64,000 nt of DNA, from NCBI RefSeq assembly GCF_900157385.1, contig NZ_LT717701.1:372001-436000 (forward strand). The letters run 5' to 3'. The translations under genes and the position numbers were made by a program. Shown here piece after piece: positions 1 through 10,754 of the stretch; the first letter of the stretch is position 1; every line of letters starts with the position of its first letter. This stretch comes from Mycobacterium terramassiliense (lineage in GTDB: Bacteria > Actinomycetota > Actinomycetes > Mycobacteriales > Mycobacteriaceae). The notes under the pieces were generated by a model that ran no database searches, had not been told where the DNA came from, and saw only the letters and a program-made list of their open reading frames with translations.

Positions 1-1146
1 GGCTGCGCGGGAATCGGATTGGCGATCGTCATGCCCGCGCTGGCGCTGTCGGCGATCGGCCAGGCAGCCTCGCCCGAGCAAATGCTCGAGTGGGCGCCCG
101 AATGTTTCGGAACCCCAGGCGATATCAAGCTCGCCGCCCTGGCGATCTCCGAGCCCGAGGGCGGCAGCGACGTCCGGAATCTGCGCACTCGCGCGCGTCG
201 CGACGGTGACGACTGGATCATCGATGGCCACAAGATGTGGATCGGCATCGGCGGCATCGCCAATGTGCACGTGGTCAACGCGGTCGTCGACGAGGAGCTC
301 GGGCACCGCGGTCAAGCTCTGTTCGTCGTGCCCGGCGGCACGCCGGGGCTGAAACTGGTCCGAAAACTCGACAAACTGGGTTGCCGAGCGTCTCACACCG
401 CCGAATTGCTGTTCGAGGGGGTGCGCGTTCCGGGAGCCAATCTGCTTGGCGGCGAAGAGAAGCTCGAGCACAAGCTCGCCAAGGCCCGCGAGGTGGTGGC
501 CGGTGGAAGGCGATCCGGCTCGGCCACGTTGGGCACCTTCGAGCAGACCCGCCCGATGGTCGCCGCGCAGGCGATCGGGATCGCCCGCGCCGCATTGGAG
601 TACGCGACGTGGTACGCCACGGAACGAGAGGCCTTCGGGGGCCCGATCATCGACAACCAGGGCATCGCGTTCCCGCTGGCCGAGCTGGCCACCGAGATCG
701 ACGCCGCGCGGCTCTTGACCTGGCGCGCCTCCTGGATGGCGGCCAACAACGTCCCGTTCGAGCGGGGCGAGGGCTCGATGTCGAAATTCGCCGCCAGCGA
801 GGTCGCGGTGAAGGCGACCGAACGGGCCATCCAGACGATGGGCGGCTGGGGCTACATCACCGACCACCCGGTGGAGAAATGGTATCGGGATGCCAAGCTG
901 TACACCATCTTTGAGGGCACCAGCGAGATTCAGCGAATGGTCATCTCCAACGCGCTGGGCGCCGCGGTGGGCACCCCGCCGCTGCACGTGGTGATCGAGC
1001 CGACCGGCGGCCCGCTGAACCGGATCTTCGGTCGCGGCACCCCGCTGCGATCCCGCGCCGCCGACGCCGCGCTGTCGATGCAGGACCGCGTCCCCGACCC
1101 GGTCATGCGGCTGGCGATGAAGGTGCTGCGGCCGCCAGGCCGCTGA
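1..1146 (+). CDS. acyl-CoA dehydrogenase (5' end outside window)
   Basis: C-terminal 381 residues of a FAD-dependent acyl-CoA dehydrogenase, which introduces the alpha-beta double bond into acyl-CoA thioesters. The frame is open to the first base, so the true start lies upstream of the window. Visible family marks are the flavin/substrate segment ISEPEGGSDVRN, the middle beta domain, the C-terminal helical bundle with QTMGGWGYITDHPVEKWYRD, and IFEGTSEIQR near visible residue 305, whose Glu corresponds to the catalytic base. The substrate cannot be told from sequence. A pirin gene follows 28 bases later on the same strand. It is not part of the conserved H37Rv neighbourhood of fhaA as I remember it. 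Confidence 0.9.
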   Translation, partial: GCAGIGLAIVMPALALSAIGQAASPEQMLEWAPECFGTPGDIKLAALAISEPEGGSDVRNLRTRARRDGDDWIIDGHKMWIGIGGIANVHVVNAVVDEELGHRGQALFVVPGGTPGLKLVRKLDKLGCRASHTAELLFEGVRVPGANLLGGEEKLEHKLAKAREVVAGGRRSGSATLGTFEQTRPMVAAQAIGIARAALEYATWYATEREAFGGPIIDNQGIAFPLAELATEIDAARLLTWRASWMAANNVPFERGEGSMSKFAASEVAVKATERAIQTMGGWGYITDHPVEKWYRDAKLYTIFEGTSEIQRMVISNALGAAVGTPPLHVVIEPTGGPLNRIFGRGTPLRSRAADAALSMQDRVPDPVMRLAMKVLRPPGR

Positions 1147-1174
1147 GGCTCCCCCCAGGCGTAGCGTCGGGCGG

Positions 1175-2158
1175 GTGAGCAACCTCGAGACCGCACCGGT
1201 CGAAGTCGCGTGCCGCGCGTCAGGCGCCGCCGGTGTCGAGGTGTTACATCCGCGCGAGGTTCCGCTGGGCGGACCGAGGGCGATCCCGGTACAACGCACG
1301 CTTCCGCAACGGCAACGATCGCTGGTCGGCGCCTGGTGCTTCATCGACCACTATGGCCTCGCCGGCGGCCCCGGCGGCGCGCGCATGGACGTCCCGCCTC
1401 ACCCACACACCGGATTGCAAACCGTGAGTTGGTTGTTCGGCGGGGCAGTGGAGCACCGCGACAGCGCCGGAGTCCATGCGTTGGTCCGGCCCGGCGAGCT
1501 GAACCTGATGACCGCGGGCGCGGGTATTTCTCACTCGGAGGTGTCGATCGGGTCGGACGCCGCGCTGCACGGGGTGCAGTTGTGGGTCGCGCTGCCCGAT
1601 TCCGACCGCGACACCGGCCGCAACTTCGCCCACTATGTGCCGCCGGCGACTCCGCTGCCGGGGGCGGTGGCGCGCGTGTTTCTCGGGGAGCTGGCGGGCA
1701 GCCGCTCGCCGGTGCGCACGTTCACGCCGCTGCTCGGCGCGCAGCTCGACGTGGAGCCGAACGCCGCGGTGGATATCGCGGTGGATCCGGCGTTCGAACA
1801 CGGCCTGCTCTGCGACGCGGGGCAGGTCGCGATGGGCGGGACTAACCTGGCGGTCGCGGACCTCGGCTACCAAGCACCGGGCAATCCGATTGTGCACTTG
1901 CGCAACCTCTGTGACCGGCCTGCGCGGGTGCTGGTGCTGGGCGGGACGCCGTTTGCGGAACAGTTGGTGATGTGGTGGAACTTCGTCGGGCGCAGTCACG
2001 ACGACATCGTCGGCTACCGCCGACTGTGGGAGGCCGGCGACGACCGCTTCGGCGCTGTCCCGGGCTACCGGGGTTCGGTCACGCGACTGCCCGCCCCGCC
2101 GCTGCCGACCACCCGACTGCGGCCTCGACCGATACCGGAAAACAAGGAGCAGGCATGA
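1175..2158 (+). CDS. pirin family protein
   Basis: Bicupin of the pirin family, 327 residues, GTG start. The N-terminal cupin carries the usual metal-site pattern: PPHPHTGLQTVSWLF gives His76 and His78, and AGAGISHSE gives His120 and Glu122. These match the 2-His/His/Glu iron site of pirins. Some pirins are quercetinases or redox-sensing regulators, and the exact role here is unknown. The C-terminal half is a second cupin with a WWNFVGRSHDDI motif typical of the family. The stop overlaps the start of the following GNAT gene (ATGA), so the two are probably translated together. Confidence 0.9.
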   Translation: MSNLETAPVEVACRASGAAGVEVLHPREVPLGGPRAIPVQRTLPQRQRSLVGAWCFIDHYGLAGGPGGARMDVPPHPHTGLQTVSWLFGGAVEHRDSAGVHALVRPGELNLMTAGAGISHSEVSIGSDAALHGVQLWVALPDSDRDTGRNFAHYVPPATPLPGAVARVFLGELAGSRSPVRTFTPLLGAQLDVEPNAAVDIAVDPAFEHGLLCDAGQVAMGGTNLAVADLGYQAPGNPIVHLRNLCDRPARVLVLGGTPFAEQLVMWWNFVGRSHDDIVGYRRLWEAGDDRFGAVPGYRGSVTRLPAPPLPTTRLRPRPIPENKEQA

Positions 2159-2484
2159 CCGCAGACAAGACCGGCGCCCCGACCACCGTCACCGCGGAGG
2201 AGGGTCGGTACACCATCGCCGTCGAGGGCAAGCCCGTCGGGCTCGCCGACTTCGCCGACCGGGGCGATCAGCGCGTCTTCTACCACACCGAGATCGACCC
2301 CGCGTATGGCGGACGGGGCCTGGCCACCATCCTCATCGAGGAGGCGCTCAGCGCGGCGCGCGACGACGGCAAGCGCGTCGTTCCCGTCTGCTCCATGGTG
2401 GTCACGGTGCTCAAGAAGCACCCCGAGTTCGACGACATCACCGACCCCGTGACCCCCGACGTCCACCGCTGGCTGCGGTCCTAG
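2155..2484 (+). CDS. small GNAT-fold N-acetyltransferase (YjdJ/COG2388 type)
   Basis: 109-residue protein whose ATG overlaps the pirin stop. It has the compact GNAT core: a beta strand with VFYHTEIDPAYGGRGLATILIEEAL (acetyl-CoA-binding loop with the GGRGLA pyrophosphate motif) and then VVPVCSMVVTVLKKHPEF. The length and the C-terminal 'KHPEF' are typical of the YjdJ-like group, a minimal GNAT of unknown substrate. The start was chosen because the 4-base overlap is a standard coupled junction and upstream in-frame sequence belongs to the pirin gene in another frame. Confidence 0.85.
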   Translation: MTADKTGAPTTVTAEEGRYTIAVEGKPVGLADFADRGDQRVFYHTEIDPAYGGRGLATILIEEALSAARDDGKRVVPVCSMVVTVLKKHPEFDDITDPVTPDVHRWLRS

Positions 2485-2493
2485 CCGGCCCGC

Positions 2494-2760
2494 TTACTTG
2501 CCGGTGCGCTCACGGTGCTTGCATCCGGGCCAGCAGCACGGCCGGCGCTTGCCTTCCTCCAGCTCCTCCTGCGTTCGGCGAATGCGCCGCTTTCTGGTCG
2601 CGTCTTGTTTGGCGTCCTCGACCCAGCAGATGAATTCGTTGCGCGCCAAGGGCGTGATGTCCTGCCAGGCCGCCAACGCCGTCGAGTTGGCGCTCAGCGC
2701 CTCGCGCAGGTCTGCCGGCAATCGGTGGACGACTCCGCCGGGGACTCGGTTGCTGCTCAC
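2494..2760 (-). CDS. YdeI/OmpD-associated-type small protein
   Basis: 88-residue basic protein related to the C-terminal YdeI (bacteriocin-protection/OmpD-associated) module. The hallmark is the block LARNEFICWVEDAKQDATRK followed by RRIRRTQEELEEGKRR. It ends with a Cys-rich tail, CCWPGCKHRERTGK, which could bind a metal, although no complete zinc motif is present. It is convergent with the GNAT gene (9 bases between stops) and divergent from the glyoxalase gene. Function is not established. Confidence 0.75.
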   Translation of the reverse strand: MSSNRVPGGVVHRLPADLREALSANSTALAAWQDITPLARNEFICWVEDAKQDATRKRRIRRTQEELEEGKRRPCCWPGCKHRERTGK

Positions 2761-2798
2761 CGGGCTAGGGTAAGGCGACCCAGCCCGAGGAGGCAGCA

Positions 2799-3152
2799 GT
2801 GAGCGAGCACGAGGTCCGGATGATTGTGTTGTCGACCGACGACCTGGACGAGTCGATCCGCTTCTACGGCGAGACCCTGGGAATGCCGCTGAAGTTCCGC
2901 GACGGGGCCCACTTCGCCGCCCTCGACGGCGGGGCGGTCACCCTCGCGCTGGCGACCGCGGTGGACCACCCCATCCCGGGGCACGTAGTCGTCGGGATCA
3001 AGACCGCTGACGTCGACGCCGCCGCCAAGGCCGTCGAGGCCAGTGGTGGCGGCATCGTGAAAGGCCCGTACGACGACGCGCACGAGCGGCGTGCCGTGGT
3101 CTACGACAGCAAGGGCAATGGCCTGGTCTTCTACAGCCCGCTGACCCGGTGA
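2799..3152 (+). CDS. VOC-family (glyoxalase/bleomycin-resistance fold) protein
   Basis: 117-residue single VOC domain, GTG start preceded by CCGAGGAGGCAGCA, a good ribosome site. It begins with the characteristic beta-alpha-beta unit (RMIVLSTDDLDESIRFYGETLG) and ends with the second module (ERRAVVYDSKGNGLVFYSPL). Residue pairs that would bind metal in glyoxalase I are only partly present, so it may be a dioxygenase-like, antibiotic-binding or lyase member. It is followed 22 bases later by the glutathione peroxidase gene. Confidence 0.85.
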   Translation: MSEHEVRMIVLSTDDLDESIRFYGETLGMPLKFRDGAHFAALDGGAVTLALATAVDHPIPGHVVVGIKTADVDAAAKAVEASGGGIVKGPYDDAHERRAVVYDSKGNGLVFYSPLTR

Positions 3153-3174
3153 GCCAAGTGTTAGCGTCATCGGC

Positions 3175-3663
3175 GTGACCCTCAAAGACATCGCCCTCAC
3201 CACACTCGACGGCAAGCCGACGACGCTGGCCGAATTGTCCGGCGGCGCAACGCTGATCGTGAATGTGGCCTCCAAGTGTGGCCTGACTCCGCAGTACACC
3301 GCGCTGGAGAAACTGGCCAGGGACTACCGCGACCGCGGCCTGACGGTCGTCGGCGTTCCGTGCAACCAGTTCATGGGCCAGGAGCCGGGCACGCCCGAGG
3401 AGATCCAGGAGTTCTGCTCGACGACTTACGGGGTGACGTTTCCGTTGCTGGCCAAGGCCGACGTCAACGGCGAAGACCGTCACCCGCTGTACGCCGAGCT
3501 GACCAAAGCCGCCGATTCCGACGGTGCGGCGGGCGACATCCAGTGGAACTTCGAGAAGTTCCTGATCAGCCCCGACGGTGCGGTGGTCAACCGGTTTCGT
3601 CCCCGGACGGAGCCCGACGCGCCCGAGCTCATCGGCGCCGTCGAGGCCGTGCTGCCCCGGTGA
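3175..3663 (+). CDS. glutathione peroxidase family (thiol peroxidase)
   Basis: 162-residue peroxidase with Cys in place of selenocysteine. The visible tetrad is Cys35 in VASKCGLTPQY, Gln69 in NQFMGQEPG, and Trp124-Asn125 in WNFEKFL. Cys81 in the EEIQEFCSTTYGV segment matches the resolving cysteine of thioredoxin-dependent members. It would reduce hydrogen and organic peroxides using thioredoxin, which fits mycobacteria because they lack glutathione. It starts at GTG. It is followed by a strong stem-loop that faces the other strand and by tRNA-Leu. Confidence 0.92.
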   Translation: MTLKDIALTTLDGKPTTLAELSGGATLIVNVASKCGLTPQYTALEKLARDYRDRGLTVVGVPCNQFMGQEPGTPEEIQEFCSTTYGVTFPLLAKADVNGEDRHPLYAELTKAADSDGAAGDIQWNFEKFLISPDGAVVNRFRPRTEPDAPELIGAVEAVLPR

Positions 3664-3714
3664 ATCTCGGGGTGATCATCACCCGCACTTAGTCCCGCAG
3701 CTGCACGGAAAACG

Positions 3715-3750
3715 TAAAGGCCACGAACCCTTTCGAGTTCGTGGCCTTTA
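3715..3750 (-). terminator. intrinsic terminator after tRNA-Leu
   Basis: Near-perfect inverted repeat: taaaggccacgaac pairs with gttcgtggccttta (14 bp, 8-base loop). On the minus strand the stem is followed by CGTTTTCC, a short U run. It lies 29 bases past the tRNA-Leu 3' end and is the natural end of that transcript. It may also stop transcription arriving from the glutathione peroxidase gene on the plus strand. Confidence 0.8.
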
Positions 3751-3779
3751 GGCCGGCAGTTCGTGGAACCGCTCACCGG

Positions 3780-3862
3780 TGGGCGAAGGGGGACTTGAAC
3801 CCCCACGTCCCGAAGGACACTGGCACCTGAAGCCAGCGCGTCTGCCATTCCGCCACTCGCCC
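3780..3862 (-). tRNA. tRNA-Leu(CAG)
   Basis: Minus-strand cloverleaf of 83 bases. The acceptor arm GGGCGAG pairs with (C)TTCGCCC, the anticodon stem-loop CTGGC-TTCAGGT-GCCAG has anticodon CAG, a class II variable arm (TGTCCTTCGGGACG) is present, and the T arm is GGGGGTTCAAGTCCCCC. CCA is not encoded. The long variable arm and anticodon make it a leucine tRNA reading CUG, a major codon in this GC-rich genome. Confidence 0.95.
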
Positions 3863-4116
3863 GGAAAAACAACCGATGGACCATACCACTCTAAAGGCCG
3901 TCTGCCCCAATCGCCTTGGCGGGACCGGGCGGCCGGTCGCGACGTCCGGCGGCCGCTACCACGGCGCGTTGAGCTGCACGTATGCGATTCTCAGAATTCC
4001 CACGGTGCCGCACCGTCGCGCTGGCCCGATACCATGCTGGGGTGAACCAACACGCGGGCGGTTCGTTTGCCTCGCGCCCGCGACACACCATGGCAACTGC
4101 GGGCGAGCGCTGAAAG

Positions 4117-5796
4117 ATGAGTAGCCAAAAGGGGCTCGTTCAGCGCATCGAGCGCAAGCTCGAGGCGACGGTGGACAACGCCTTCGCCCGGGTGTTCGGC
4201 GGATCGATCGTGCCGCAAGAGGTTGAAGGGCTATTGCGCAGGGAAGCCGAGGACGGGGTGCGCGCGCTGCAGGGAAATCGTCTTTTGGCCCCCAACGAAT
4301 ACATCATTACCCTCGGTATGCACGACTTTGCGAAGGTGGGAGCCGACACGGATCTCACGTCGAACGCTTTCGCGAGGTACTTGGCCGACTATATCTATGA
4401 ACAGGGGTGGCAAACGTATGGTGATGTGGTCGTCCGGTTCGAGCAGTCGTCGAGCCTGCATACCGGCCAGTACCGCGCCCGCGGTGCTGTCAATCCCGAT
4501 GTCGAGCCCCGCCCGACCGTCATCCACCCTCTCCGGCCACAATCAAATCACGCGTTCGGCGCAGAGCGAGGAGTAGCAGCAATGACTGACAATTCGAGCT
4601 ACCACGGGGGTCAGGGGCAGGGCCGCCCTGCCGACGAGTACTACGACGACCGTTACGGGCGCCCGCAAGACGAGCCGCGCGGACCGGAGCCACAGGGCGG
4701 ACCGGAGCCCCGGGCCGGTTACCCGCCCGAGCAAGGCGGCGGCTACCCGCCGCCCGGTGGCTACCCGCCACCTCGCCAGCCCGAGCAGGGCGGCTACCCG
4801 CAGCAGGGCGGCTACCCCGACCAGGCCGGCTACCAAGAACAGCGCGGCGGCTACCCGCAACAAGGCGGCGGCTACCCCGAGCAGGGCGGCTACCAAGAAC
4901 AGCGCGGCGGCTACCCCGAACAGGGCGGCTACGACCAGCGCGGTTACCAAGCGCCGGGCGGCTACCCCGACCAGGGACAGGGCGGCTACCCGCCGCCGTC
5001 CTACGAGCAGCGCCCCCCTGCGCCCGGCGGCTACGGCGGGCAAGGCTACGGCCCTGGAGACCAGGGCTACCGCCCGGGCGGTGGCTACGCACCGCCCGGC
5101 GGCGGTCAGCCCGGCGCCACCCAGCAGGCGTACGGGTACGGCGAGTACGGGCGCGGGCCGGCTCGCCAAGAGGAGAGCGGCTACGCTCCGCCCGCCCCGC
5201 AGGGAGCGCCCGAGCAACAACGTCCGGCGTACCCCGAGCAGGGCGGCGGATACGACCAGGGCTATCAGCAGGGTGGTGGATACGGCCAGCAGGACTATGG
5301 CCCGGGCGACTACACCCAGTACGCCGAAAGCGTTCCGGGCGGCGGATATCCCCCGCAAGGCGGATACGGCGAGACCGCCCATCGCGACTACGAGTACGGC
5401 CAGCCCGCCGACTACGGCCAGCCCGCGGACTACGGCCAGCCCGCCGACTACGGCCAGCAGCCGGGTGGCGGCTACGGCGGTTACGGCCAGGGTGGCTACG
5501 GCGCCGCCGGAACCTCGGTGACACTGCAGCTCGACGACGGCAGCGGGCGGACCTACCAGCTGCGCGAGGGTGCCAACATCATCGGCCGCGGCCAGGACGC
5601 CCAATTCCGGTTGCCCGACACCGGCGTTTCGCGGCGGCACCTGGAAATCCGCTGGGACGGGCAGGTCGCGCTCCTTTCCGACCTCAACTCCACTAACGGC
5701 ACCACCGTGAACAACGCGCCGGTACAGGAGTGGCAGTTGGCCGACGGCGACGTCATCCGTCTGGGCCACTCGGAGATCATCGTTCGCATCCACTAG
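4117..5796 (+). CDS. fhaA: FhaA, FHA-domain signalling protein
   Basis: 559-residue cytosolic adaptor of the PknB pathway (Rv0020c ortholog). Residues 1 to about 120 form the FhaA N-terminal domain ([20 protein letters not shown]...). Residues about 150-465 are a Gly/Tyr/Pro/Gln-rich linker with many GGYP-type repeats. Residues 468-559 are an FHA phosphothreonine-binding domain with Gly-Arg at 490-491, Ser505-Arg-Arg-His508 and [11 protein letters not shown]. In mycobacteria the FHA domain binds the phosphorylated MurJ pseudokinase, which is encoded at 42.5-46.2 kb here, and so restrains peptidoglycan synthesis. It is first in the operon and is separated from fhaB by 128 bases. Confidence 0.97.
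   Translation: MSSQKGLVQRIERKLEATVDNAFARVFGGSIVPQEVEGLLRREAEDGVRALQGNRLLAPNEYIITLGMHDFAKVGADTDLTSNAFARYLADYIYEQGWQTYGDVVVRFEQSSSLHTGQYRARGAVNPDVEPRPTVIHPLRPQSNHAFGAERGVAAMTDNSSYHGGQGQGRPADEYYDDRYGRPQDEPRGPEPQGGPEPRAGYPPEQGGGYPPPGGYPPPRQPEQGGYPQQGGYPDQAGYQEQRGGYPQQGGGYPEQGGYQEQRGGYPEQGGYDQRGYQAPGGYPDQGQGGYPPPSYEQRPPAPGGYGGQGYGPGDQGYRPGGGYAPPGGGQPGATQQAYGYGEYGRGPARQEESGYAPPAPQGAPEQQRPAYPEQGGGYDQGYQQGGGYGQQDYGPGDYTQYAESVPGGGYPPQGGYGETAHRDYEYGQPADYGQPADYGQPADYGQQPGGGYGGYGQGGYGAAGTSVTLQLDDGSGRTYQLREGANIIGRGQDAQFRLPDTGVSRRHLEIRWDGQVALLSDLNSTNGTTVNNAPVQEWQLADGDVIRLGHSEIIVRIH
5401..5454 (+). repeat. 18-base tandem repeat in the fhaA linker
   Basis: Three near-identical 18-base units (cagcccgccgactacggc, with one substitution in the middle copy) encode QPADYG three times. 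They lie inside a longer region (about 4725-5470) of [12 protein letters not shown]-like imperfect repeats. Such repeats are prone to length change by slippage without loss of frame. Confidence 0.85.
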
Positions 5797-5924
5797 ACGC
5801 ACCGGGGGAAAAGCTGCCGTGCTTCGCCCCGCGTCGACAACCGTCCAAGTATCGTGACGGTGCTGATGTGCTCGGTGTCACGGGTGCGACGAGGGGTGCG
5901 GCGCCAGGACGGAAAGGACGCCAG

Positions 5925-6388
5925 ATGCAGGGACTAGTACTGCAGCTGACGCGTGCCGGATTTTTAATGTTGTTATGGGTATTCATCTGGTCCGTGTTGC
6001 GGATCCTGCGGACCGACATCTACGCGCCCACCGGGGCTGTCATGGTGCGCCGCGGCCTGGCGCTGCGCGGCACGCTGCTGCCCTCCCGCCAGCGCCGCCA
6101 TGCCGCGCGCTATCTCGTGGTGACCGAGGGCGCGCTGACCGGTGCCCGCATCACGCTCAGCGGGCAGCCGGTGTTGATCGGGCGCGCTGACGACTCGACC
6201 CTGGTGCTTACCGACGACTACGCCTCGACACGGCACGCCCGGCTGTCGCAGCGCGGCTCGGAATGGTACGTCGAGGATCTAGGATCGACCAACGGCACTT
6301 ACCTTGACAGGGCGAAGGTGACGACTGCGGTACGGGTTCCCATCGGAACGCCGATTCGAATCGGCAAAACGGCGATCGAGTTGCGCCC

Positions 6389-6392
<4 letters not shown>
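5925..6392 (+). CDS. fhaB: FhaB (FipA), membrane-anchored FHA protein
   Basis: 155 residues. One N-terminal membrane helix (about residues 9-28, AGFLMLLWVFIWSVLRIL) is followed by a short linker and an FHA domain (about 65-155) with Gly86-Arg87, Ser101-Thr-Arg-His104 and GSTNGTYLDR. Thr36 in DIYAPTGAV matches the residue phosphorylated by PknA/PknB in M. tuberculosis FipA, which links FtsZ and FtsQ under oxidative stress. The start is ATG at 5925, preceded by GGAAAGGA and matching the H37Rv length. A longer in-frame opening exists but includes intergenic sequence. Confidence 0.95.
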
Positions 6393-7869
<1,477 letters not shown>

Positions 7870-7873
<4 letters not shown>

Positions 7874-9279
7874 CCACACAAGTCCAGCCGCCGGTCGCAG
7901 TCACTCCTCCGCTGCCTACTCGGCGCAACGCCGAACTGCTGTTGTTGTGCTTCGCCGCACTGATCACCGTCGCCGCGCTGCTGATCGTGCAGGCCAACCA
8001 GGACCGCGGGCTGCGCTGGAACCTGGTCAGTTACGGGCTGATCTTTCTGGTCATGTTCGGCAGCGCGCACCTGGCGATCCGGCGATTCGCCCCCTACACG
8101 GACCCCCTGCTGCTGCCAATTGTGGCTCTACTCAACGGGCTTGGCCTGGTGATGATCCACCGGCTCGACCTCGTCAACAACGAGTTGAGCGGCCGTCGCC
8201 ATCCCAGCGCGACGCAGCAGATGCTGTGGACCGTGGTGGGGGTCGCCGCGTTCGCGTTGGTGGTCACCTTCTTGAAAGACCACCGGCAACTGGCCCGCTA
8301 CGGCTACATCTGCGGGGTCGCGGGGCTGATCTTCTTGGCCATCCCGGCGGTGCTGCCGGCATCGATGTCCGAGCAGAACGGCGCAAAGATCTGGATTCGC
8401 TTCCCGGGCTTCTCAATTCAGCCGGCGGAGTTCTCCAAAATCCTGCTGCTGATCTTTTTCTCCGCGGTGCTGATCGCCAAACGCGGCCTGTTCACCAGCG
8501 TCGGAAAGCACTTCATGGGCATGACCCTGCCCCGCCCCCGCGATCTCGCGCCGCTGTTGGCGGCGTGGGTGATCTCGATCGGCGTGATGGTCTTCGAGAA
8601 GGACCTGGGCACTTCGCTGTTGCTGTACGCGTCGTTTCTGGTGGTGCTCTACCTCGCCACCCAGCGCTTCAGCTGGGTCGTCATCGGGCTGGTGCTGTTC
8701 GTCGCGGGAAGCGTTGCGGCGTACTTCCTTTTCGAGCACGTGCGGGTTCGGGTGCAGATGTGGTGGGACCCGTTCTCCGATCCCGACGGCAGCGGCTATC
8801 AGCTCGTGCAGTCGATGTTCAGCTTTGCGACCGGCGGCATTTTCGGCACCGGTCTGGGTAACGGTCAGCCCGACACCGTGCCGGCGGCCTCGACCGATTT
8901 CATCATCGCCGCGTTCGGTGAAGAACTTGGCTTAGTGGGCTTGGCGGCCCTGCTGATGCTCTACACGATCGTCATCGTGCGCGGGCTGCGCACGGCGATC
9001 GCGACGCGGGAAAGCTTCGGCAAGCTGCTGGCGGCGGGTCTCGCCTCGACCCTGGCCCTGCAGCTGTTCATCGTCGTCGGCGGCGTGACGCGCCTGATCC
9101 CGCTGACCGGGCTGACCACCCCCTGGATGTCGTACGGTGGGTCGTCATTGCTGGCGAACTACATCCTGTTGGCGATCCTGGCGCGCATCTCGCACAGCGC
9201 CCGGCGTCCGCTGCGCACCCGCGCGCGTAACAAGTCGCCGATCGCGGCGGCCAGCACCGAGGTGATCGAGCGGGTATGA
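7870..9279 (+). CDS. rodA: RodA, SEDS peptidoglycan glycosyltransferase
   Basis: 469-residue polytopic membrane protein of the SEDS family (FtsW/RodA/SpoVE), which polymerises lipid II glycan strands. Conserved features include QNGAKIWIRFPGFSIQPAEFSKI in the middle, the WWDPF segment and the C-terminal GLTTPWMSYGGSSLLAN. Multiple hydrophobic helices cover the whole length. It works with the class B transpeptidase encoded next to it (PbpA). The ATG overlaps the pstP stop. The last residues overlap the pbpA start, giving tight coupling. Confidence 0.97.
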
Positions 9280-10754
9280 ACGCCTCTCTCCGCCGGATCT
9301 CGGTGACCGTGATGGCGTTGGTGGTGCTGCTGTTGCTCAACGCCACGATGACGCAGGTGTTCGCCGCCGACGGGCTGCGCGCCGACCCGCGCAACCAGCG
9401 GGTGCTGCTCGACGAGTATTCACGCCAGCGCGGTCAAATCGTCGCCGGCGGCCAGCTGCTGGCCTATTCGGTGGCCACCGACAGTCGCTTCCGGTTCCTG
9501 CGGGTCTACCCGAACCCGGCGGTGTACGCGCCGATCACCGGCTTCTACTCGCTGCGCTATTCGAGCACCGGCCTGGAGCGGGCCGAGGACCCGCTGTTGA
9601 ACGGGTCCGACGAGCGCCTGTTCGGGCGCCGGCTGGCCGACTTCTTCACCGGCCGCGACCCGCGCGGCGGCAACGTCGACACCACGATCATCCCGCGCGT
9701 CCAGCAGGCCGGGTGGGACGCGATGCAGCAGGGCTGCGGCGGACCACCGTGCAAGGGAGCCGTCGTCGCCCTGGAGCCGTCCACCGGCAAGATCCTGGCC
9801 ATGGTGTCGTCGCCGTCCTACGACCCCAACCAGCTGGCGTCGCACGACCCCGAGGTGCAGGCCCGGGCCTGGCAGCGGCTGCGCGACGACCCGGACAACC
9901 CGCTGACCAACCGCGCCATCTCGGAGACCTATCCGCCGGGTTCGACATTCAAGGTGATCACTACCGCGGCGGCGCTGCAGGCCGGCGCGACCGAAACCGA
10001 GCAGTTGACGGCTGCGCCCACCATTCCGCTGCCCAACAGCACCGCCACGCTGGAGAACTACGGCGGCACGCCGTGCGGCAACGAGCCGACGGTATCCCTC
10101 AGCCAGGCGTTCGCGCTGTCCTGTAACACCGCCTTCGTCCAGCTGGGCATCCTCACCGGGGCCGACGCGCTGCGCAGCATGGCGCGCTCGTTCGGGCTGG
10201 ACAGCACGCCCAGCGTCATTCCGCTGCAGGTCGCCGAGTCCACCGTCGGGATCATCCCGGACGCCGCCGCGCTGGGCATGTCCAGCATCGGCCAAAAGGA
10301 TGTGGCGCTGACGCCGCTGGAGAACGCCCAGATCGCCGCGACCATCGCCAACGCCGGGATGACGATGCAGCCCTACCTGATCGATAGCCTGAAGGGACCG
10401 GACCTTTCCAACATCAGCAACACGGCGCCCTACCAACAGCGCCGCGCTGTGTCGCCGCAGGTCGCCGCTAAGCTAACAGAGCTGATGGTCGGCGCCGAGA
10501 AGGTCGCACAGCAGAAAGGGGCGATTCCCGGCGTGCAGATTGCATCCAAGACGGGTACCGCAGAGCATGGCACCGACCCGCGTCACACTCCGCCGCACGC
10601 GTGGTACATCGCGTTCGCGCCCGCGCAGGCGCCGAAGGTTGCCGTGGCGGTGCTGGTGGAGAACGGGGCCGACCGACTGTCCGCGACCGGCGGGGCGCTC
10701 GCCGCGCCGATCGGACGGGCGGTGATCGCGGCCGCGCTACAGGGAGGACCATGA
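9276..10754 (+). CDS. pbpA: PbpA, class B penicillin-binding protein
   Basis: 492-residue D,D-transpeptidase that cross-links peptidoglycan, needed for septation and shape. There is an N-terminal membrane anchor (about residues 8-30) and then a dimerisation region. The transpeptidase domain has the catalytic Ser223-x-x-Lys226 (PPGSTFKV), Ser282-Cys-Asn284 (LSCNTAF) and Lys425-Thr-Gly427 (SKTGTAEHG). All three beta-lactam-target motifs are intact. The overlaps with rodA and pknA (4 bases each) place it in the operon core. Confidence 0.97.
   Translation: MNASLRRISVTVMALVVLLLLNATMTQVFAADGLRADPRNQRVLLDEYSRQRGQIVAGGQLLAYSVATDSRFRFLRVYPNPAVYAPITGFYSLRYSSTGLERAEDPLLNGSDERLFGRRLADFFTGRDPRGGNVDTTIIPRVQQAGWDAMQQGCGGPPCKGAVVALEPSTGKILAMVSSPSYDPNQLASHDPEVQARAWQRLRDDPDNPLTNRAISETYPPGSTFKVITTAAALQAGATETEQLTAAPTIPLPNSTATLENYGGTPCGNEPTVSLSQAFALSCNTAFVQLGILTGADALRSMARSFGLDSTPSVIPLQVAESTVGIIPDAAALGMSSIGQKDVALTPLENAQIAATIANAGMTMQPYLIDSLKGPDLSNISNTAPYQQRRAVSPQVAAKLTELMVGAEKVAQQKGAIPGVQIASKTGTAEHGTDPRHTPPHAWYIAFAPAQAPKVAVAVLVENGADRLSATGGALAAPIGRAVIAAALQGGP

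Noticed and set aside
4725..5470. Possible CRISPR or PE_PGRS-like repeat array
   Set aside because: Repeats are in-frame codon-level units within fhaA, not spaced direct repeats, and the Gly/Tyr/Gln composition is the FhaA linker. No CRISPR-like array was seen anywhere in the window.
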